From the NCBI GenBank assembly GCA_037976565.1, contig CP137680.1, positions 843,252-907,251 of the forward strand: a stretch of DNA of 64,000 nt, in the 5' to 3' direction. Position numbers and translations under genes: made by a program. Below the pieces are notes generated by a model. It did not search any database and was not told the origin of the DNA. It saw only the letters and a program-made list of their open reading frames with translations. This DNA comes from Mesocentrotus franciscanus (lineage: Eukaryota; Echinodermata; Echinoidea; Camarodonta; Strongylocentrotidae). Below are positions 26,760 through 40,265 of this stretch, one piece after another. Each line of letters opens with the position of its first letter. Position 1 is the first letter of the stretch.

Positions 26760-26986
26760 AAACTCCCAGCGCAAGAAACCCAAGATCATCGTTTTTGATC
26801 GGTCATCGGGGACCTATTCATCCTGGCTGTTCATCATCACTGTAGCAGTCCTATACAATTTGTACCTCATCATAGCTCGGGCATCTTTTGTTCAGCTCCA
26901 GAAAGAGTATCAAGTTATTTGGTTTTCTCTGGATTACATCTGTGATTTCATCTACATCCTTGATATCTGCGTGCAGTTCAGAACAG
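26760..26986 (+). CDS. CNG channel alpha-type subunit, exon encoding S1 and S2
   Basis: An acceptor TTTATTTCAG precedes the exon and a donor GTAAAA follows it. After one carried-over base the frame reads 75 codons: a basic pre-S1 stretch (NSQRKKPKIIVFD), a hydrophobic S1 (WLFIITVAVLYNLYLIIA), a short loop, and S2 (WFSLDYICDFIYILDICVQF) ending RTG at the splice. The S2 pattern LDYxxDxIYxxDxxVQxRTG, running on into YLEQGLLV in the next exon, is characteristic of CNG channels. The last base (G) joins GT of the next exon to complete Gly. A SINE fragment ends about 160 bp upstream of the acceptor. Confidence 0.92.
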
Positions 26987-27886
26987 GTAAAATATATGAC
27001 GGAAAATACATTCTCATACAATCATACCAAAAACATATATATTCTCCCATAATCTTATGAAATAAATATAATATTTTCTCATATAATCATACGAGACGCT
27101 GCCCACAAGCATTTCTCTTCAGAGGATATTCCATTATGTTATATGATTTTACTGCTCAAATAAATTTGCCGCATGCTCTTATGTTCACCATGTTTTTAAC
27201 TGGACAATCAGTGAAATTGTATAGAATTTATTTGAATTGAAAATAAATAATGAAGTTTCAAAACGTAAAATACTACAAATACATTACATCTGCAGTGTTT
27301 TTGGAAAAAAAAAGAATAGGCTATTTGTGTTTATTAAAACAATATGAAGATTAATTGAGCTAGACAAATCGTCACTTGCACTGCTAAGAATATGTGCAAA
27401 AATGTGTTTTAAGTTATGACCATGAATATACACCAAAATGTGTAATTTTCCTTCATCTTTGGTCTGACATAAGTTCTACTAGGGCTATTAACTTTCAGAT
27501 ATACATTTCAGTTCATATTCTTTATTCGCCTAGAATTAAAAAGCACTTAGGCCTATAATAAAAGTCGAGGTTACAAAATTGAAGTTAATATGATATAAAC
27601 AAAATACAACACGTTCACAGAAACAAACAGAGTAAAGATATAATGCAGAGATATAATGCAGAGATTAAAATACTAAAATCAGATATGTCATTGGTAACGT
27701 ATGGGACTAAACAGCTTGGATTTACACGTCAGAAATTGACCTAATTCATATTTTTCCATTATGTAAATTCATACTACATAATGAAAATACAATGGAAACC
27801 AGGTATCTAGTTAATAATTCTTGATTCATATATCATTTCACCCAAAATGAATGTTTTTTAAAAATGAGTTTTCTTTGATCTTGCAG
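26987..27886 (+). other. CNG channel intron (900 bp)
   Basis: GTAAAA to TTGCAG intron between the S2 and S3 exons; AT-rich, with no other feature seen. Confidence 0.85.
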
Positions 27887-29352
27887 GTTATTTGGAGCAG
27901 GGTTTGTTGGTGGTGGATTCAACTAAGCTGAGAATAAACTACATGCGAGCCCGTAAAGCGACCTTCTACCTAGACGTCCTATCCATGCTCCCTCTTGATT
28001 TCCTCTACTTCAAAATCACCCCACTCTATGCCATCGTCAGGCTACCCAGACTATTAAGGTTTCATAGAGCCTTGGAGTTCTTTGAACGTACAGAGACCAT
28101 CACCAACTACCCTAACATCGTCCGAGTCGTCAACCTTATCATCTACATCATCGTCATCATCCATTGGAATGCTTGTATCTACTTTTCAATATCAAAAGCC
28201 ATCGGACTAGGGGTTGATGATTGGGTTTATGATAATAATTTTTCGATAATGTTACCAAACGGAACAATGATAAAGACTGATTCACTAACCAGAAGGTATA
28301 TCTACAGTCTGTATTGGTCAACATTAACACTGACTACCATAGGAGAGACACCGAAACCAGTGACGAACGCAGAGCATCTTTTCGTAGTAATTGATTTCCT
28401 TGTTGGAGTGCTTATCTTCGCCACCATTGTCGGTAATGTAGGCTCTATGATAAGCCACATGAATGCGAGTAAAGCAGACTTTCAGAACCGTATTGATGGT
28501 GTGAAGCACTACATGAGCCTGCGCAAGGTCAGCAAAGAACTCGAACAAAGAATCATCAAATGGTTTGACTATATATGGTCCAATAAAAAGACCCTCGACG
28601 AAGAAGCAATACTCAACACTTTGCCCGAAAAACTGCGGGCTGAAATTGCAATCCACGTACACATGGACACTTTAAGACGAGTCACAATCTTTTCTGATTG
28701 CGAGCCAGGACTGCTGGTGGAACTGGTCCTGAAACTGAAACCTCAGGTGTTTAGTCCGGGAGATTTTGTTTGTCGGAAGGGTGACATCGGACGAGAGATG
28801 TACATCGTGAAGCAGGGTAAACTTCAGGTGGTCGGTGAGGATGGTAAGACTGTGTATGCTACGTTAAGTGACGGGAGTTACTTCGGTGAGATCAGCATTC
28901 TTAATGTACCTGGTAGCTTATCAGGTAACCGTCGAACTGCTAACGTACGAAGTGTTGGCTATTCGGACGTGTTCTGTCTGTCAAAGGACGATCTCCTAGA
29001 TGCCCTCAAGGAGTATCCTGAAGCAAGGGTTATTCTAGAGGAGAGAGGGCGTACTATCTTAATGAAAGATGGCTTGATCGATGAGGAAGCCGCTAAGCGA
29101 GGTGGACGCACCGCAGAGCAGGTCGAACAGCTTGAGAAACTGGATCGCTTGGATGGGAATTTGAACCATTTACAAACTCGCTTCTCACGCCTTCTGCAGG
29201 AGTATAGCAATTCTCAGATGAAGCTGAAACAGAGATTGACGAGGTTAGAGAAGAAGATGAAATCAGTGAGAAGCTCTCAGTCAAACAATGAAGCGACACC
29301 GAGGTCAGGTCTGGACACCGAAATTGACACAAACAGAGGTTACGTGTCATGA
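27887..29352 (+). CDS. CNG channel alpha-type subunit, terminal exon: S3-S6, pore, cyclic-nucleotide-binding domain, coiled coil
   Basis: Role (family knowledge): tetrameric plasma-membrane or ciliary cation channel opened by cGMP or cAMP. Seen, numbering from the codon at 27892: S3 about 23-40; S4 with spaced arginines about 43-68; S5 about 75-104; two NxS/T sequons (116-118, 123-125) before the pore; selectivity filter TTIGETPKP at 148-156 with Glu152, the alpha-subunit signature; S6 about 161-190; C-linker about 195-280; binding domain about 284-385 with the phosphate-binding cassette FGEISIL (331-337) and RRTA (347-350), where Arg contacts the cyclic phosphate and Thr favours cGMP in known CNG channels; a heptad-rich segment about 408-458 matching the CLZ trimerisation coiled coil. 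The stop is TGA at 29350-29352. The acceptor CTTGCAG is at 27880-27886. Everything from S3 onward is in one exon. With the other exons the partial protein is 610 residues. It is clearly CNGA-like; which paralogue cannot be decided. Confidence 0.95.
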
Positions 29353-29650
29353 TGCTGCCACACCAGTCAACAAGACATTTTTGTTCTAGCATTAAAAAAG
29401 TGTTCAATTATGCTTTCAATGAATACTGGAATAGTTTTAAACCAATGACAAGAATAAATATTCGGTTTAATAATGATGCATCATAACCCCTTATGTATTG
29501 GTTTCACATTTATATCGTTTAGTGGTATATTGTTTTGCATGGAGTATGCAGAAAATAATCAAACAAGTCTATGATTTCATTTGAAATAACTTTACTCCTT
29601 TTGGGCTAGTGTATTTTACTTGTAATACAATAAAATGCAGTGATGTAAAT
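29353..29650 (+). other. Probable 3' UTR of the CNG channel gene with two AATAAA signals
   Basis: After the TGA stop the sequence becomes AT-rich with no coding character. AATAAA hexamers occur at 29453-29458 and 29629-29634 and are the nearest plausible polyadenylation signals. The actual cleavage site was not determined. Confidence 0.5.
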
Positions 29651-32600
29651 ATATATATTTGAAATCATAAAAAGGATTTGATTATTTTTCTAGTAAAGAT
29701 GCCACTGATCATTCTAGTAATAGTGCCTGTGAAAATAATATCAGTTTCTTATTTAGAGATCAGTTCCGCCTCTCGGTGGCTCTGAAAGCGCTTTGATATT
29801 ACCACAATTTCAAGGTTATGCAGGATTGAACAATTCCTGTCGTTTTTTCGTCGCAGATGGAGAGATTATATTTATATATACTTCTACCTGTTTCTATAGA
29901 ACAATCATATGAATAATTGAACAAAACCTTTTTGATATCCATTTATGAACAACGATCAAATCTGTGGTAATTTTAGAAGCAGACAAATTTCGTAAAAAGT
30001 CGAACAAATATCGTTAAGCAGTGTATCTGAGGCTTTTGACATCAGCTTTAACAAATTGTTTTCATGATCTATTTTCTTACAATGAACAAAAGTATATGAA
30101 GTAGAACAAACATCTAACTTTTGTACATTTCATATTGCTATTTTATGATGTGGAAGAAATAGTGACTAAATTGCAAGTTAAACTTTGATGCACTTGTTAA
30201 CGATTCTAATGCTTATCTATATGCGCTCATTGCACTGTGTATTGCCATAATTTTACTTTAGACTAAATCAATACCAAGAAATGTACAGTGATTTAGATAT
30301 TATCTGCTTGTATCTTTTCCTAAACTAATATCTATACATTTCCTGGAAAAATAAAAATAATAAAGATAGTAATTTAGAATTCGGGGTTATCACTATGCAG
30401 TACGTGGCAGATGAAAACTTTTTTTTGTTTAAATGTAGATAATTATGTTCTCACAACTCTCCGTTATTGTTGCTAAAAACAGTGTGACAGAAGGAAAAAA
30501 AAGTTGCCTTATATGAACTTTACATACCGTAAACACATTTAATAGTTGCAGGGGAGATTGTGAGCGTATATCATTCTTGTTATTTTGAGTGTGGCATCAT
30601 ACATGAAAAAAGAAAAAAGAAAAGGCAACATTAATTACCACGCATCAATGCATTACCTTGGGCAGAATTATGACAATGGATTGTAATTGCATTTAATTTT
30701 AACTTGATAAATTATATAATTTGCTTCGCTTATCCTTATCCATTTACTGAGTTAAAGATCAATTTCTCAGTACATGCTCAAGGATTTTTTCTGCTAGGTA
30801 AGCAAATGAAATTGCAGTTATAACAAATAAGAATTTATTTTAAATTTTCAAAGGAGACATTATTTTAGTCGAATTCGACTTTTTTACCCGTATGAATGTT
30901 TTGAAAGATTCTGATTTTGTTCTTCTTGAGAGTTTTATAAATTGTGTTTGGTGTGGATATCCTAAGTGTTATTAAAACAAGCGGTCAGCCAGGAAGACCG
31001 ATTTTAACCTATTTGAAAATATGAAATATGTTAAAATTGACATGCATATGGTGTTAATTGTGTGTTTCTTTTGCTTTTCATATTTCCAATACATATATCT
31101 GTATATTTTGAATGCTTTCTCATGGTTAGGTGCAGATAACGATATGTGTTAATAATTATTAAGTCTCAATATGATAGTGAAAATATTATATCTATGTTGT
31201 GTTTTCTTTGTACATAATAATTGTAATAGCTTCCGTTATTAGAAGTTGTGACATGATTTTAAGAATTGAAAAGCTTATGATACCCGCATAGTGTATACTT
31301 AATTCATTCCGTACGTTTAGTAAAAGATGGAAAACCCAATTGCAAATGTTAAAAAGGAGACTTTTTATGCAAAACAGGGCTTCTAAATATGAACAGTTTG
31401 AAAGTCTATCCGTTCTCTATTGTAGAGTTGGAATAAAAACGTGTATTTCCTTACAGGAAATTTATGGGATATTTTAGTACTTTTTTAAAACAAAGTAATT
31501 CATTAAAATGTTGTATAATCATTATTTATCAGTAATGCAATGTGAGAAGAACAGTAAAAATGGAAGTGAAATAGAGACTTTTGAGGAAGTTTCGGTGATA
31601 CTTTCAAGAAATCAACTCAAATGAGGATAATTTTAGTAGCTCATTGTATTGCTTGTGGAGAGGTCATGTTAGGATTATGTAATATGTCATTGTAAAAGGT
31701 AATTCACATGGCTATCGGTAATGCATTAGCTTGATTTGTGTTGCCCTGATTCCTCCTCACGCATGAATTCCAATACTTTATGGAATCAGAATATTTGCTA
31801 ATAATATTGGACACCTTGAAATAAATAATTTTGCCCGCAATGTAATCATTATATCATAGATAATAAGGTAGTGTATACAACTAATGAATATTAGCGTAAT
31901 GTCATTCATCGCATTACTTCTGTGATGGAGGGATTCGATAAATGCATTTTATCAAGAAAAACAAATTCCTTTGACAAAGGAGTATAGCTACAAGGGGTGT
32001 ATGCTCCCGCAATCGAATGGCCGTTAGGAAAAAAAATACGGACAGAAAGAAAGAAAGAAAAAAAGATTGAGTGGACGATGTGAAAAGATGATTTAAAATA
32101 CCCTTCCCTTCTCCGTCATTAGATAACCTTGGACCTAGTTTTCTCTCCTTTTATTTCCTAAATTGACCAATACCTCCAATGGCACCAACCCTATAATTGA
32201 ACTCTCGCTACGCCACCTGTCAGAGTAATGTCTAGAAGTTCACAAAATAAAAGGATAATGGAATCCCCACTATATGTAAATTGTATCGGTATACAAATTG
32301 AAAAAAAAACGGCCATGTGACTTTTCAATGCGCTTCGTGATCTCAACAGCCATTAAAAAGCTTTAATAATAATAATTCAAATAGAAGCTAAACAACGTGG
32401 CAAATCTGAAGGAATTAAAAAGTATATAAAGTAGACCCATTTTAAAGCACGAATATAAAGATTAAAAAAAAATAAAGAGTGATCAATTTGGAATAAACAC
32501 GACTTGAAACCTAAGACCAATATTTACAAAACAATTGAACTCGAATAAAGATTATGAATAAGACAGTAAACATGGAGAAGAAAACACATTTCCATAGAGT

Positions 32601-34238
32601 AAGGAATAAGTTAAAGCCATGATTACGAGATTTAGTTATCACATTACCCTTTTATATCATGTTTTAAGGATTGAATAAAAATAGTTACATTTGTAAATAT
32701 TTCTTTTCTCAATTAAATCATTAAATCAAATTACTGTAGTAAAAAATTGAAATTGTTTGACCTTTCATCTTCAAAGAGTTAGATATAATGTAGCTTATAG
32801 CACTGAATTGTATCATCTCAGGCATTTAAAGATCAATTAAACAATTTAATTAAATCTGAAAGGCCAGTCTTTCTAGGGTCTACTTGTAGCATCAGTTTGT
32901 CAATGTGTTCATCTCAAAACACTTTCATTGAAAACATTACTACTAATCTGTGATATGCATGTAATATAATTCTCGTAGTGGTCATGGTGGTATACTCTTG
33001 TTTTGGGGTGTACCGAGCATCTCAAAGGCAACTCGAGCCAATAAAGGACATGAAATCTTGAGGTTTGGTAAAAATCGAGTATTATAAACGCAAACATTTA
33101 TATCAAAGTTAAATGAATGATTAGCTTGTGAGAAGAAAAAAACCAGGGATAATATTTCAGGTAAAGATATGCTCCTTTTGTGAAAAAAATGAAATCCTTC
33201 AAATTGATAGACCATAATAAGAGTCAATATTTTCAGATTATGGGGACGTTTAATTTCCTTTGTATTTAATCGTTTACCGAACGAATGAGTGTGTCAGTCT
33301 GTCAGATATATTGTATATGCGTTGGTTGGGTTTAACCAGTCACTTGCGAAACACTTGCCAATTTTGTTTTGTTCCTTTCCTTTATTTCTCTTTTTTCGGG
33401 GTGGGCGGGGGAGCCGGGGAGGGGTGTATGAAGATAGCCGCCGAGTCGGTCTTACGAGTATAGAACAGATTGTCATAAAATCTGATTTCCTACATTGGTC
33501 TGCGGAGATGTATTCACAAAAATGCTTACTTTTTAGCAAAGGGTTGAAATAAATAAACTACCACCCCAATACACATACGCATATTTGGAGAGAAGAAAAA
33601 TCGGTTTACAATATAAGTCTTAACTCGGACTACGGCAATCTATATAGTTAATTTTTTCAATATTCTTGAATATAACAAGCTTGATTTTGAAAAGATTTTG
33701 CATATTTCTCAGTGTCTTGTTTTGAAATGGTAACAAAAATCATGTCTAAGTGAATGCAATCCCTTTCTGCGGCCATGATGGCACGACTGGTTATTCATAT
33801 CGTGATAAAATGGAAACATAAAATTGGCTCACAAGCGGTATACGTGCGTTTACATCTGCCAGTGACACGCTTACTACATTACATTTTAATGGATATAAAT
33901 GTCATTAAATTAAGATCACAATGATAATAATGTCTAAACTTTCTGTTCTGTGCAATTTTACAAATATGAGGGGAAAGTTCCTTTTTTGACGTCTAGTATT
34001 GCTTACATTGTTATCTGCAGGGGATTATAATTGGGTTGTATTATGATATCATATTTTAGATGAATGATTAGTATGCAATTTGAATTTACATATGTTTACG
34101 AAATAAAGATGTAGAAGTTTCAAATAATTCCTTTTACACTGTGTTATTATGTAACGCATTCGAAGGGACAATGAGGTAGAAGTTAGGTGGTTGGCACTAA
34201 AAGTGATAGATGAAGAGAGGGAATGAGGAAGGGAAAGG
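29651..34238. other. Intergenic sequence, no gene recognised
   Basis: Very AT-rich with only short frames. At 32207-32222 the string CGCTACGCCACCTGTC resembles a reverse-oriented hAT-like terminus (GACAGGTGGCGTAGCG), with no partner end located. Three overlapping frames at 33260-33552 cover a G-rich patch and are not convincing. Confidence 0.5.

Positions 34239-34274
<36 letters not shown>
34239..34274. repeat. (GA)n microsatellite
   Basis: Perfect GA run within a purine-rich stretch. Confidence 0.92.
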
Positions 34275-34275
<1 letters not shown>

Positions 34276-37200
34276 GGGCGAAGAGGGGGATGTTATCATA
34301 ACAATTTGTCTATTCGTGAGAGAATGGAACGAATATAATATGCCTAAAGTATATTAACATTTCAATTGATTCATTTCAATATCGATTTGAGTGAGTAATT
34401 TAAAGGAAGTGGTTATGTAATGTGAAGAGGATAGCTTCATATTCGCATGACCTTAACCCTGCACGAAAGAAACTCTTGGATAATGGTGAATTTATCACGA
34501 TTTCAAAATCAATAATAGAAATAAAAGTAGGGAGAAGAAGGGAGGCAAAACACATTATTTCCATTGCAAAAGAAAAAGAAAGAAAAAAAAACAGAGGCAA
34601 AATAAGAAGGCAAAGAAAATAAAAACTAAACTAGACGAGAAAAGGAAGAAGATAGCCTTCCTTTGAAAGAGTGCATCATTCCGACCAAATAGGCCGCGTT
34701 GCGGGCATTCAATTACTTCGTTTCGTTTTGGTCTTTTTCATCGCAAGTGCCACACGAGGACCCACCACGCCTCTCCTACATGTTATTGACCGTCTGTGCG
34801 TGTCCATGCATTCGAATACTTACTGATGAAATTCGATAGACGAGATACATTTCGAGAGATCTATAGCAAGGTTGAAAACCCTCTCGGGATCATTAAGAAC
34901 AAACCCTTGGACTTCGATTGGAGAGGTACACAAAATAGTCAGGGAAGGAGGTTGGGACGTTAACTAGAGCCTTCCATTCTTTAAGGACCTGCCAATCAAC
35001 TAGGGTGTATTATGTATGTCTTAAAATACACGAATATAGAGATATAATGCATTGTACTGCAAAGCCTCCATTGGCCTAATTCATTCCATCCCACTACTTT
35101 CTCCTAGGTAATAGCGGTTTCATTTAATATTCAAATGCACGTACATCGTAATGAAAACAGAGAAAATGATGTAAAGTGCTTTGTTAGAATACGTACGAAG
35201 TGAGGTCTATTAGCTTAAATTCAACTCAGGAACTAACAACTAACTGAGATGTATGGCTAAAAAGGATAAAAAGCGCGATTTATACCCAAATGTTCTTTTA
35301 TGAAACTAATTTACCCAGGTTTTGATAGAACTCTGATTAATTCTGAGACTTGCTAGCGGATGATTGAACTCCGGGTCTTCAGTGCGACTTTGATGGAATT
35401 TGAATAATGAGTTGAAAAAAGGATGTTCCCTTTCTCTCCGCCAAAAGGCTATCTGGAAAGATTAACTGAATTCCGGAAGTATGAATGAAAAGTAATCGTA
35501 TAACATCTCAAACTGTCTCGTTGATGTCTTTCATACTAAACTTGAAATCAAATGCTGGTTTCCAATTTATTCTTAATTCAACTATCCCTTAAAACGAGGT
35601 TTAACTTGTTGAGTAGAATGCAGAACTGACTCCATTCCATTCATAAACGCATGACAAATAATTGATATAGAGCATATAAGGGCTGAGACATATCCAAGCC
35701 AACAAAATATACCGAATCGGAACAAAGACCTCTAAATGTAATTAGATTAGTTTAAATCATGATAAAATCATCATCTTCATCATCTTTTGAATTTTGCATT
35801 CATTATGGAAAATCACTCTCATAGATCTTGAATTAATTTTATGAAGCCACTTTATTTGGGCGAGCTCAAGGTACATGTATGTTACATAATTACCAAGTAA
35901 AATTGAATTATATTATGGAATTGTGAACATGTATTGACCTAAAATATCATTTTATCTGACTTTTCGTCTGATTCAAGCTATAGTGGGGCTATCAGATCGA
36001 TACAGTCATAAGATATTCTGAAATGATTGCCTCTTTGAGAAGAGTCTTTATCTAGATAGAGGGCAGTGTTTATATGAAACTGCCAGTTGTTGTCGAGTAT
36101 AGCTAGTACGGTCCATGATAACACAGCATGTTTTTCTTCACAAGGAATAGAGTCCTTGATGATGCAATGTACCGAAAGGGAGGGGGAAGAGGAGGTGCGA
36201 TGCCATGCACTCCGTTATAGGAGTATAAACGTGTACGCAAAATGCTGAGCCCCCCTTTATCTTCTTCAAATTTGTGTTTTTTTTTGGTTTTTTTTTCATT
36301 TCTTGACAATTTTGGATGTGTACCACTCATGTTTGAAAAGTGATTTCAGCCCATGTGCAATATTTCGGTGAATGAAAAAGAAATGCAACCCTGGCCCTTC
36401 AAGTTAAAGAACTTTGTACGAAACTATTTACAATTTAACCTATCAGTGAATAAACCTACAGCAGGTCCCTTCTAATCTGCTCCAACATCTCTAGACAGTG
36501 GTGCAATTATCCATACAAGAAACTGAAGCTTTTGGTTCTAAAATCCCCATACAATACTCATACTAACACCATATCAAGTATGTAGTTCTATGTAACAAAA
36601 ACATGATTTTAGTATGTCTGATATTATACCCGGTGTCCACTGAGCATTCCCTTATTCAAAATCCTCAATCTATGTCAGGTTATTGCATGTAGTATAGAGT
36701 TGGAAACTTTCAAGTAGTAAATGTACTGTATGTGTTCATGATGTAGCGCATTCACCCCCCATCCTCACATATCCCAACACACTCACATACACTCACACAT
36801 ATCATTCTCATTAATGAATACTAAAAAGAGTTATTCACATATGATGACAAAAGTGATATGGTAATACTCAGTTTATTAATTTTATTGATTGTTATTAGCA
36901 ATTTTCATTCTGATATATGGCTATTATTGAACAGTAATTAACAAACACAAAATATTTCAATAGATCCTTTAATAGCAATTTATACATCCAAGCATTGTTA
37001 TGTTCCTTTATAAAGAAACAAGTACATCAAGGCAAATACAGAGTCTTCAAAACTTAATATCAACAAATTCAGATGAAAAATACATCTTTTAAAGGTTTTA
37101 GCCCACCATGCATATGGTTCTCTCCTCTGCTGGCATCAAAGAAGCAAGGAATTGAAAAATAAAAGAACAGATTATTTACAAGAAATAGTATATATTATCA

Positions 37201-38176
37201 GAGTTCTTCTGAAATGTACATGTATATAGTATGCAGTCATTAAGTATAATTGGACAATGTTTTTGTCCTAAAGAATATACATCATAAATAAGATATGTAC
37301 AAAGGTACAAACATTTGAGATTCGTGTTGAGTTTCATGTTGGAACTAAAATCTGTCTGTATACAACATGTCAGTCACAATACTCATATGCACAGATATAT
37401 AAATACAATATTGATGATTAAAAAGACATATATGTACACATTTTACTGAAGTATTTCTTATTTATTTCATGAGTTGCATAAGTATCATTCTTAATAGCAA
37501 GCCTTTGTTGTTTAAACCACAAACAAAAAAGGGAAGAAAATAGAATTAGAGAGGCTCAAGTACAAAATGATTGAATTTTAATAGAAGAGGGTAATAATAC
37601 ACATCCTCCAGTGGAGATTCTCATTTATTATGCTTCAATTAGAGCGCTCATTTATATTCCTGTTGCTTGCAATGAAGATGTGTAAGAAAGGATTAGACAG
37701 TTCACTGTTCATTTCATAGTTAAGGTTCTCATGATCTCATCATACACATAATTGAAAAGGAATAGAAAGAAAAAAAAAAAGGGGGAAAAAACAACAAATA
37801 GGTGTTTCAAGGAAACAATGAACATTTACTGTTTATTCCTTTGAAAAGAACCTGCTGTTCTCCCCATGCTTAAAAGACAAATACCCTATTTTTCTTTCTT
37901 TTTTTAAAACTTAAAAACCAGTTTGATATGTGTATGTTTAATACAGTGTATTGTCACATTCACATTCAACTTTGATTACGTCACATGACCTCTGTGACAA
38001 ATCTGCAGTCAATTACAAAAAACAGTAGTTAAATTCAATGCATGAAACACATACACACACACAAACGAGGGGTACCCCATTATTTAATTAACAAGGTCAT
38101 CATCATCATCATCACCATGACTACAAGTCATTATGAGTTTACTTTGAAGCGTCACTCACTCTGCCCCAACTTGATA
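34275..38176. other. Intergenic sequence, no gene recognised
   Basis: AT-rich with no supported coding frame. TTTATT hexamers (minus-strand AATAAA) are common from about 36880 onward. The INPP4 3' UTR might end in this area, but this cannot be located from sequence. Confidence 0.45.
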
Positions 38177-38366
38177 CAGTCAAACCTGCTTTAGTGACCA
38201 CCTGTCTACAAAGACCACCTGTTTACAAAGACCACATTTTTTGTTTCCCTTGAAAATGGTTTCTCATTGAAACATGTACTAAAGGAACCTGTCTACAAAG
38301 ACCACCTGTCTACAAAGACCACTTTTTATGTTTCCCTTGGGCGGTCGCTATAGACAGGTTTGACTG
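38177..38366. mobile_element. pogo/Tigger-like MITE (190 bp), TA-flanked
   Basis: Ends CAGTCAAACCTGCTTTAGTG and, reverse-complemented, CAGTCAAACCTGTCTATAGC, with TA on both sides (38175-38176, 38367-38368). The interior holds tandem copies of GTCTACAAAGACCACCT. CAGT ends with a TA target duplication fit the pogo/Tigger branch of Tc1/mariner. Related to 48748-48912 and the outer ends of 56117-58593. Confidence 0.8.
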
Positions 38367-39210
38367 TATAAGAAATTATAATATATATATACTTATTGCA
38401 GGTTTATCATTTTCAGTGGGAACAATAAACACTGAATCAAGCAATTATTCATTAGCTCAGAAAACAAAAATTCTGCTAAATACAAGAATAGGAAATCATG
38501 AAAAATGCAGTGATTCTTGAGTAGTTTAACCCACACAGGTCTAGCTTAATACAAACAGTTTAGTGCAAATCTTCAGTTATATCTTGAATACTTATTCTCA
38601 CAAAACAGAGATATTTAATTAATGTAGTATGGCACCACATTCTATCACACGCTCAGTTCAAACTTTGGTGAATTATCCTAATGGTATGTGTAATTACAAA
38701 AATATAATTAAATAGTTTATAAACTACATATCTTCCTTTCAGCCTTGTACATTGCAGTCATAAATTACTGTCAAACTGGATACGTACAATACAAGTATTC
38801 CTTACTGCCACTGCTACACAAATCACACAAAGAGAGCACCACAAAACTGCTATCATATATTGTTATCACATATCACATATTTAGTGAAGTTGAGACTAAT
38901 AACGGAGTAAAATGTTTCTTTTGCGGTTTTATAGGACAGAAAATTTAATGATTCCTGAGAAGGCACGATTGCTAAACACTCTAACAAGGACCATATCCTT
39001 TGAGCTAAAAGACATGGGCCCAGTCAGTTATATACGTGGAGTGTGATCTGAAGATTTCAGTTGCATAATTCAACAGATTCCAGTCACAGCTTCAGGCCCC
39101 TATAGCTTTGCTATTTTGTTATTTCACCCAATGAAACCACTAGCATTTAAAATATAGTATACTAGATAAGTTTAATTTTAATTCTAAAGCAATCTTGAAA
39201 TGAGACCAGG

Positions 39211-39501
39211 AGGGTGTTTCACAAAGACTAAGATCGACTTTAAGTTGGACTTAAGTATAACAGGCCGTTCATGCCACTGTTTGCTCTTACCATTTACTGG
39301 CATTTGTCTTTCAAGGGATGTACAAATCATGGTCTCAAATCTACAGCGTTTACATTTTTTGATAGTTCATTATTGAAGGAAAAAATATTATCTAAAGATT
39401 ATAATTTAGAGATCAATGGTGATAGCAACCAATGGCATGAATGGCCCGCCATACTTAAGTCCAACTTAAAGTCGATCTTAGTCTTTGTGAAACACCCCCC
39501 A
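39211..39501. mobile_element. MITE with about 45-bp TIRs, copy 1 (GGGTGTTTCAC family)
   Basis: Begins GGGTGTTTCACAAAGACTAA, continuing GATCGACTTTAAGTTGGAC, and ends with its near-perfect reverse complement. No coding capacity. The second copy is 46245-46533. Superfamily not assigned. Confidence 0.85.
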
Positions 39502-40265
39502 GATCATAAGACCACACATATATACTAAACTTCTGTGCATTAGTGGCAGAGATCAATGACAATAACGACGGTAGTATAAATTTCTTTTATTATGAAGTAC
39601 ATGTGACAACGTCTTCAAATGTACTATAACACTATCGCTATAGTGGCCGGTTAGATGTTGCAGAAGAATTTGAGAAATTTCAGTTCTAATTCATTTTCAA
39701 TGCAATTATTTATGATAATAACAATAATGTGTCCATTTAAATAGTGCTAAATATTTTTATTGCATTCATCAGTTCTCTAATTTTCAGTACAATCTAAGTT
39801 ATACCATTTCCAATGCTCTGATATTCTTCCTCCAATAGCTGCAATTTTTTGCTGAATATGCATGGCATGTGGAATGAAAATGTAATGTGTTATAAAACAG
39901 TAGAATCTGGATTATCCAACAACACAACTAAAAGAGATGTATTAACAGACAGAGACATTTCACAATGCGATCTTATAATCATGAATAAAAAAGCGCCTTT
40001 GTACCATAGCACCACTGTTTGCACAATTTGTTGGTCTTAGTTCTTTGCCAATAAAAAGAGTTGTGTCGTATGTTAAAGTATCGCCTTGAGTATTGCTCTT
40101 GATCTGAGGGAGGTTCATATGGCTATACTGTTTTCAAAATAAGAGCTTAAAATATTACTTCTACAAAGAGATGTTGCAATTTGAATACATTCTCAATGAA
40201 CAGTAAAACGTCTTGTTGAGTACCGGTAGACTAGTTAAAGCACACATACCGTACGCATTTGCTTA

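Noticed and set aside
28324..28662. Antisense frames within the CNG exon (also 28959-29210, 29093-29407)
   Set aside because: Shadows of the well-supported channel coding sequence.
39271..39528. 85-codon + strand frame
   Set aside because: Lies almost entirely inside the 39211-39501 MITE.
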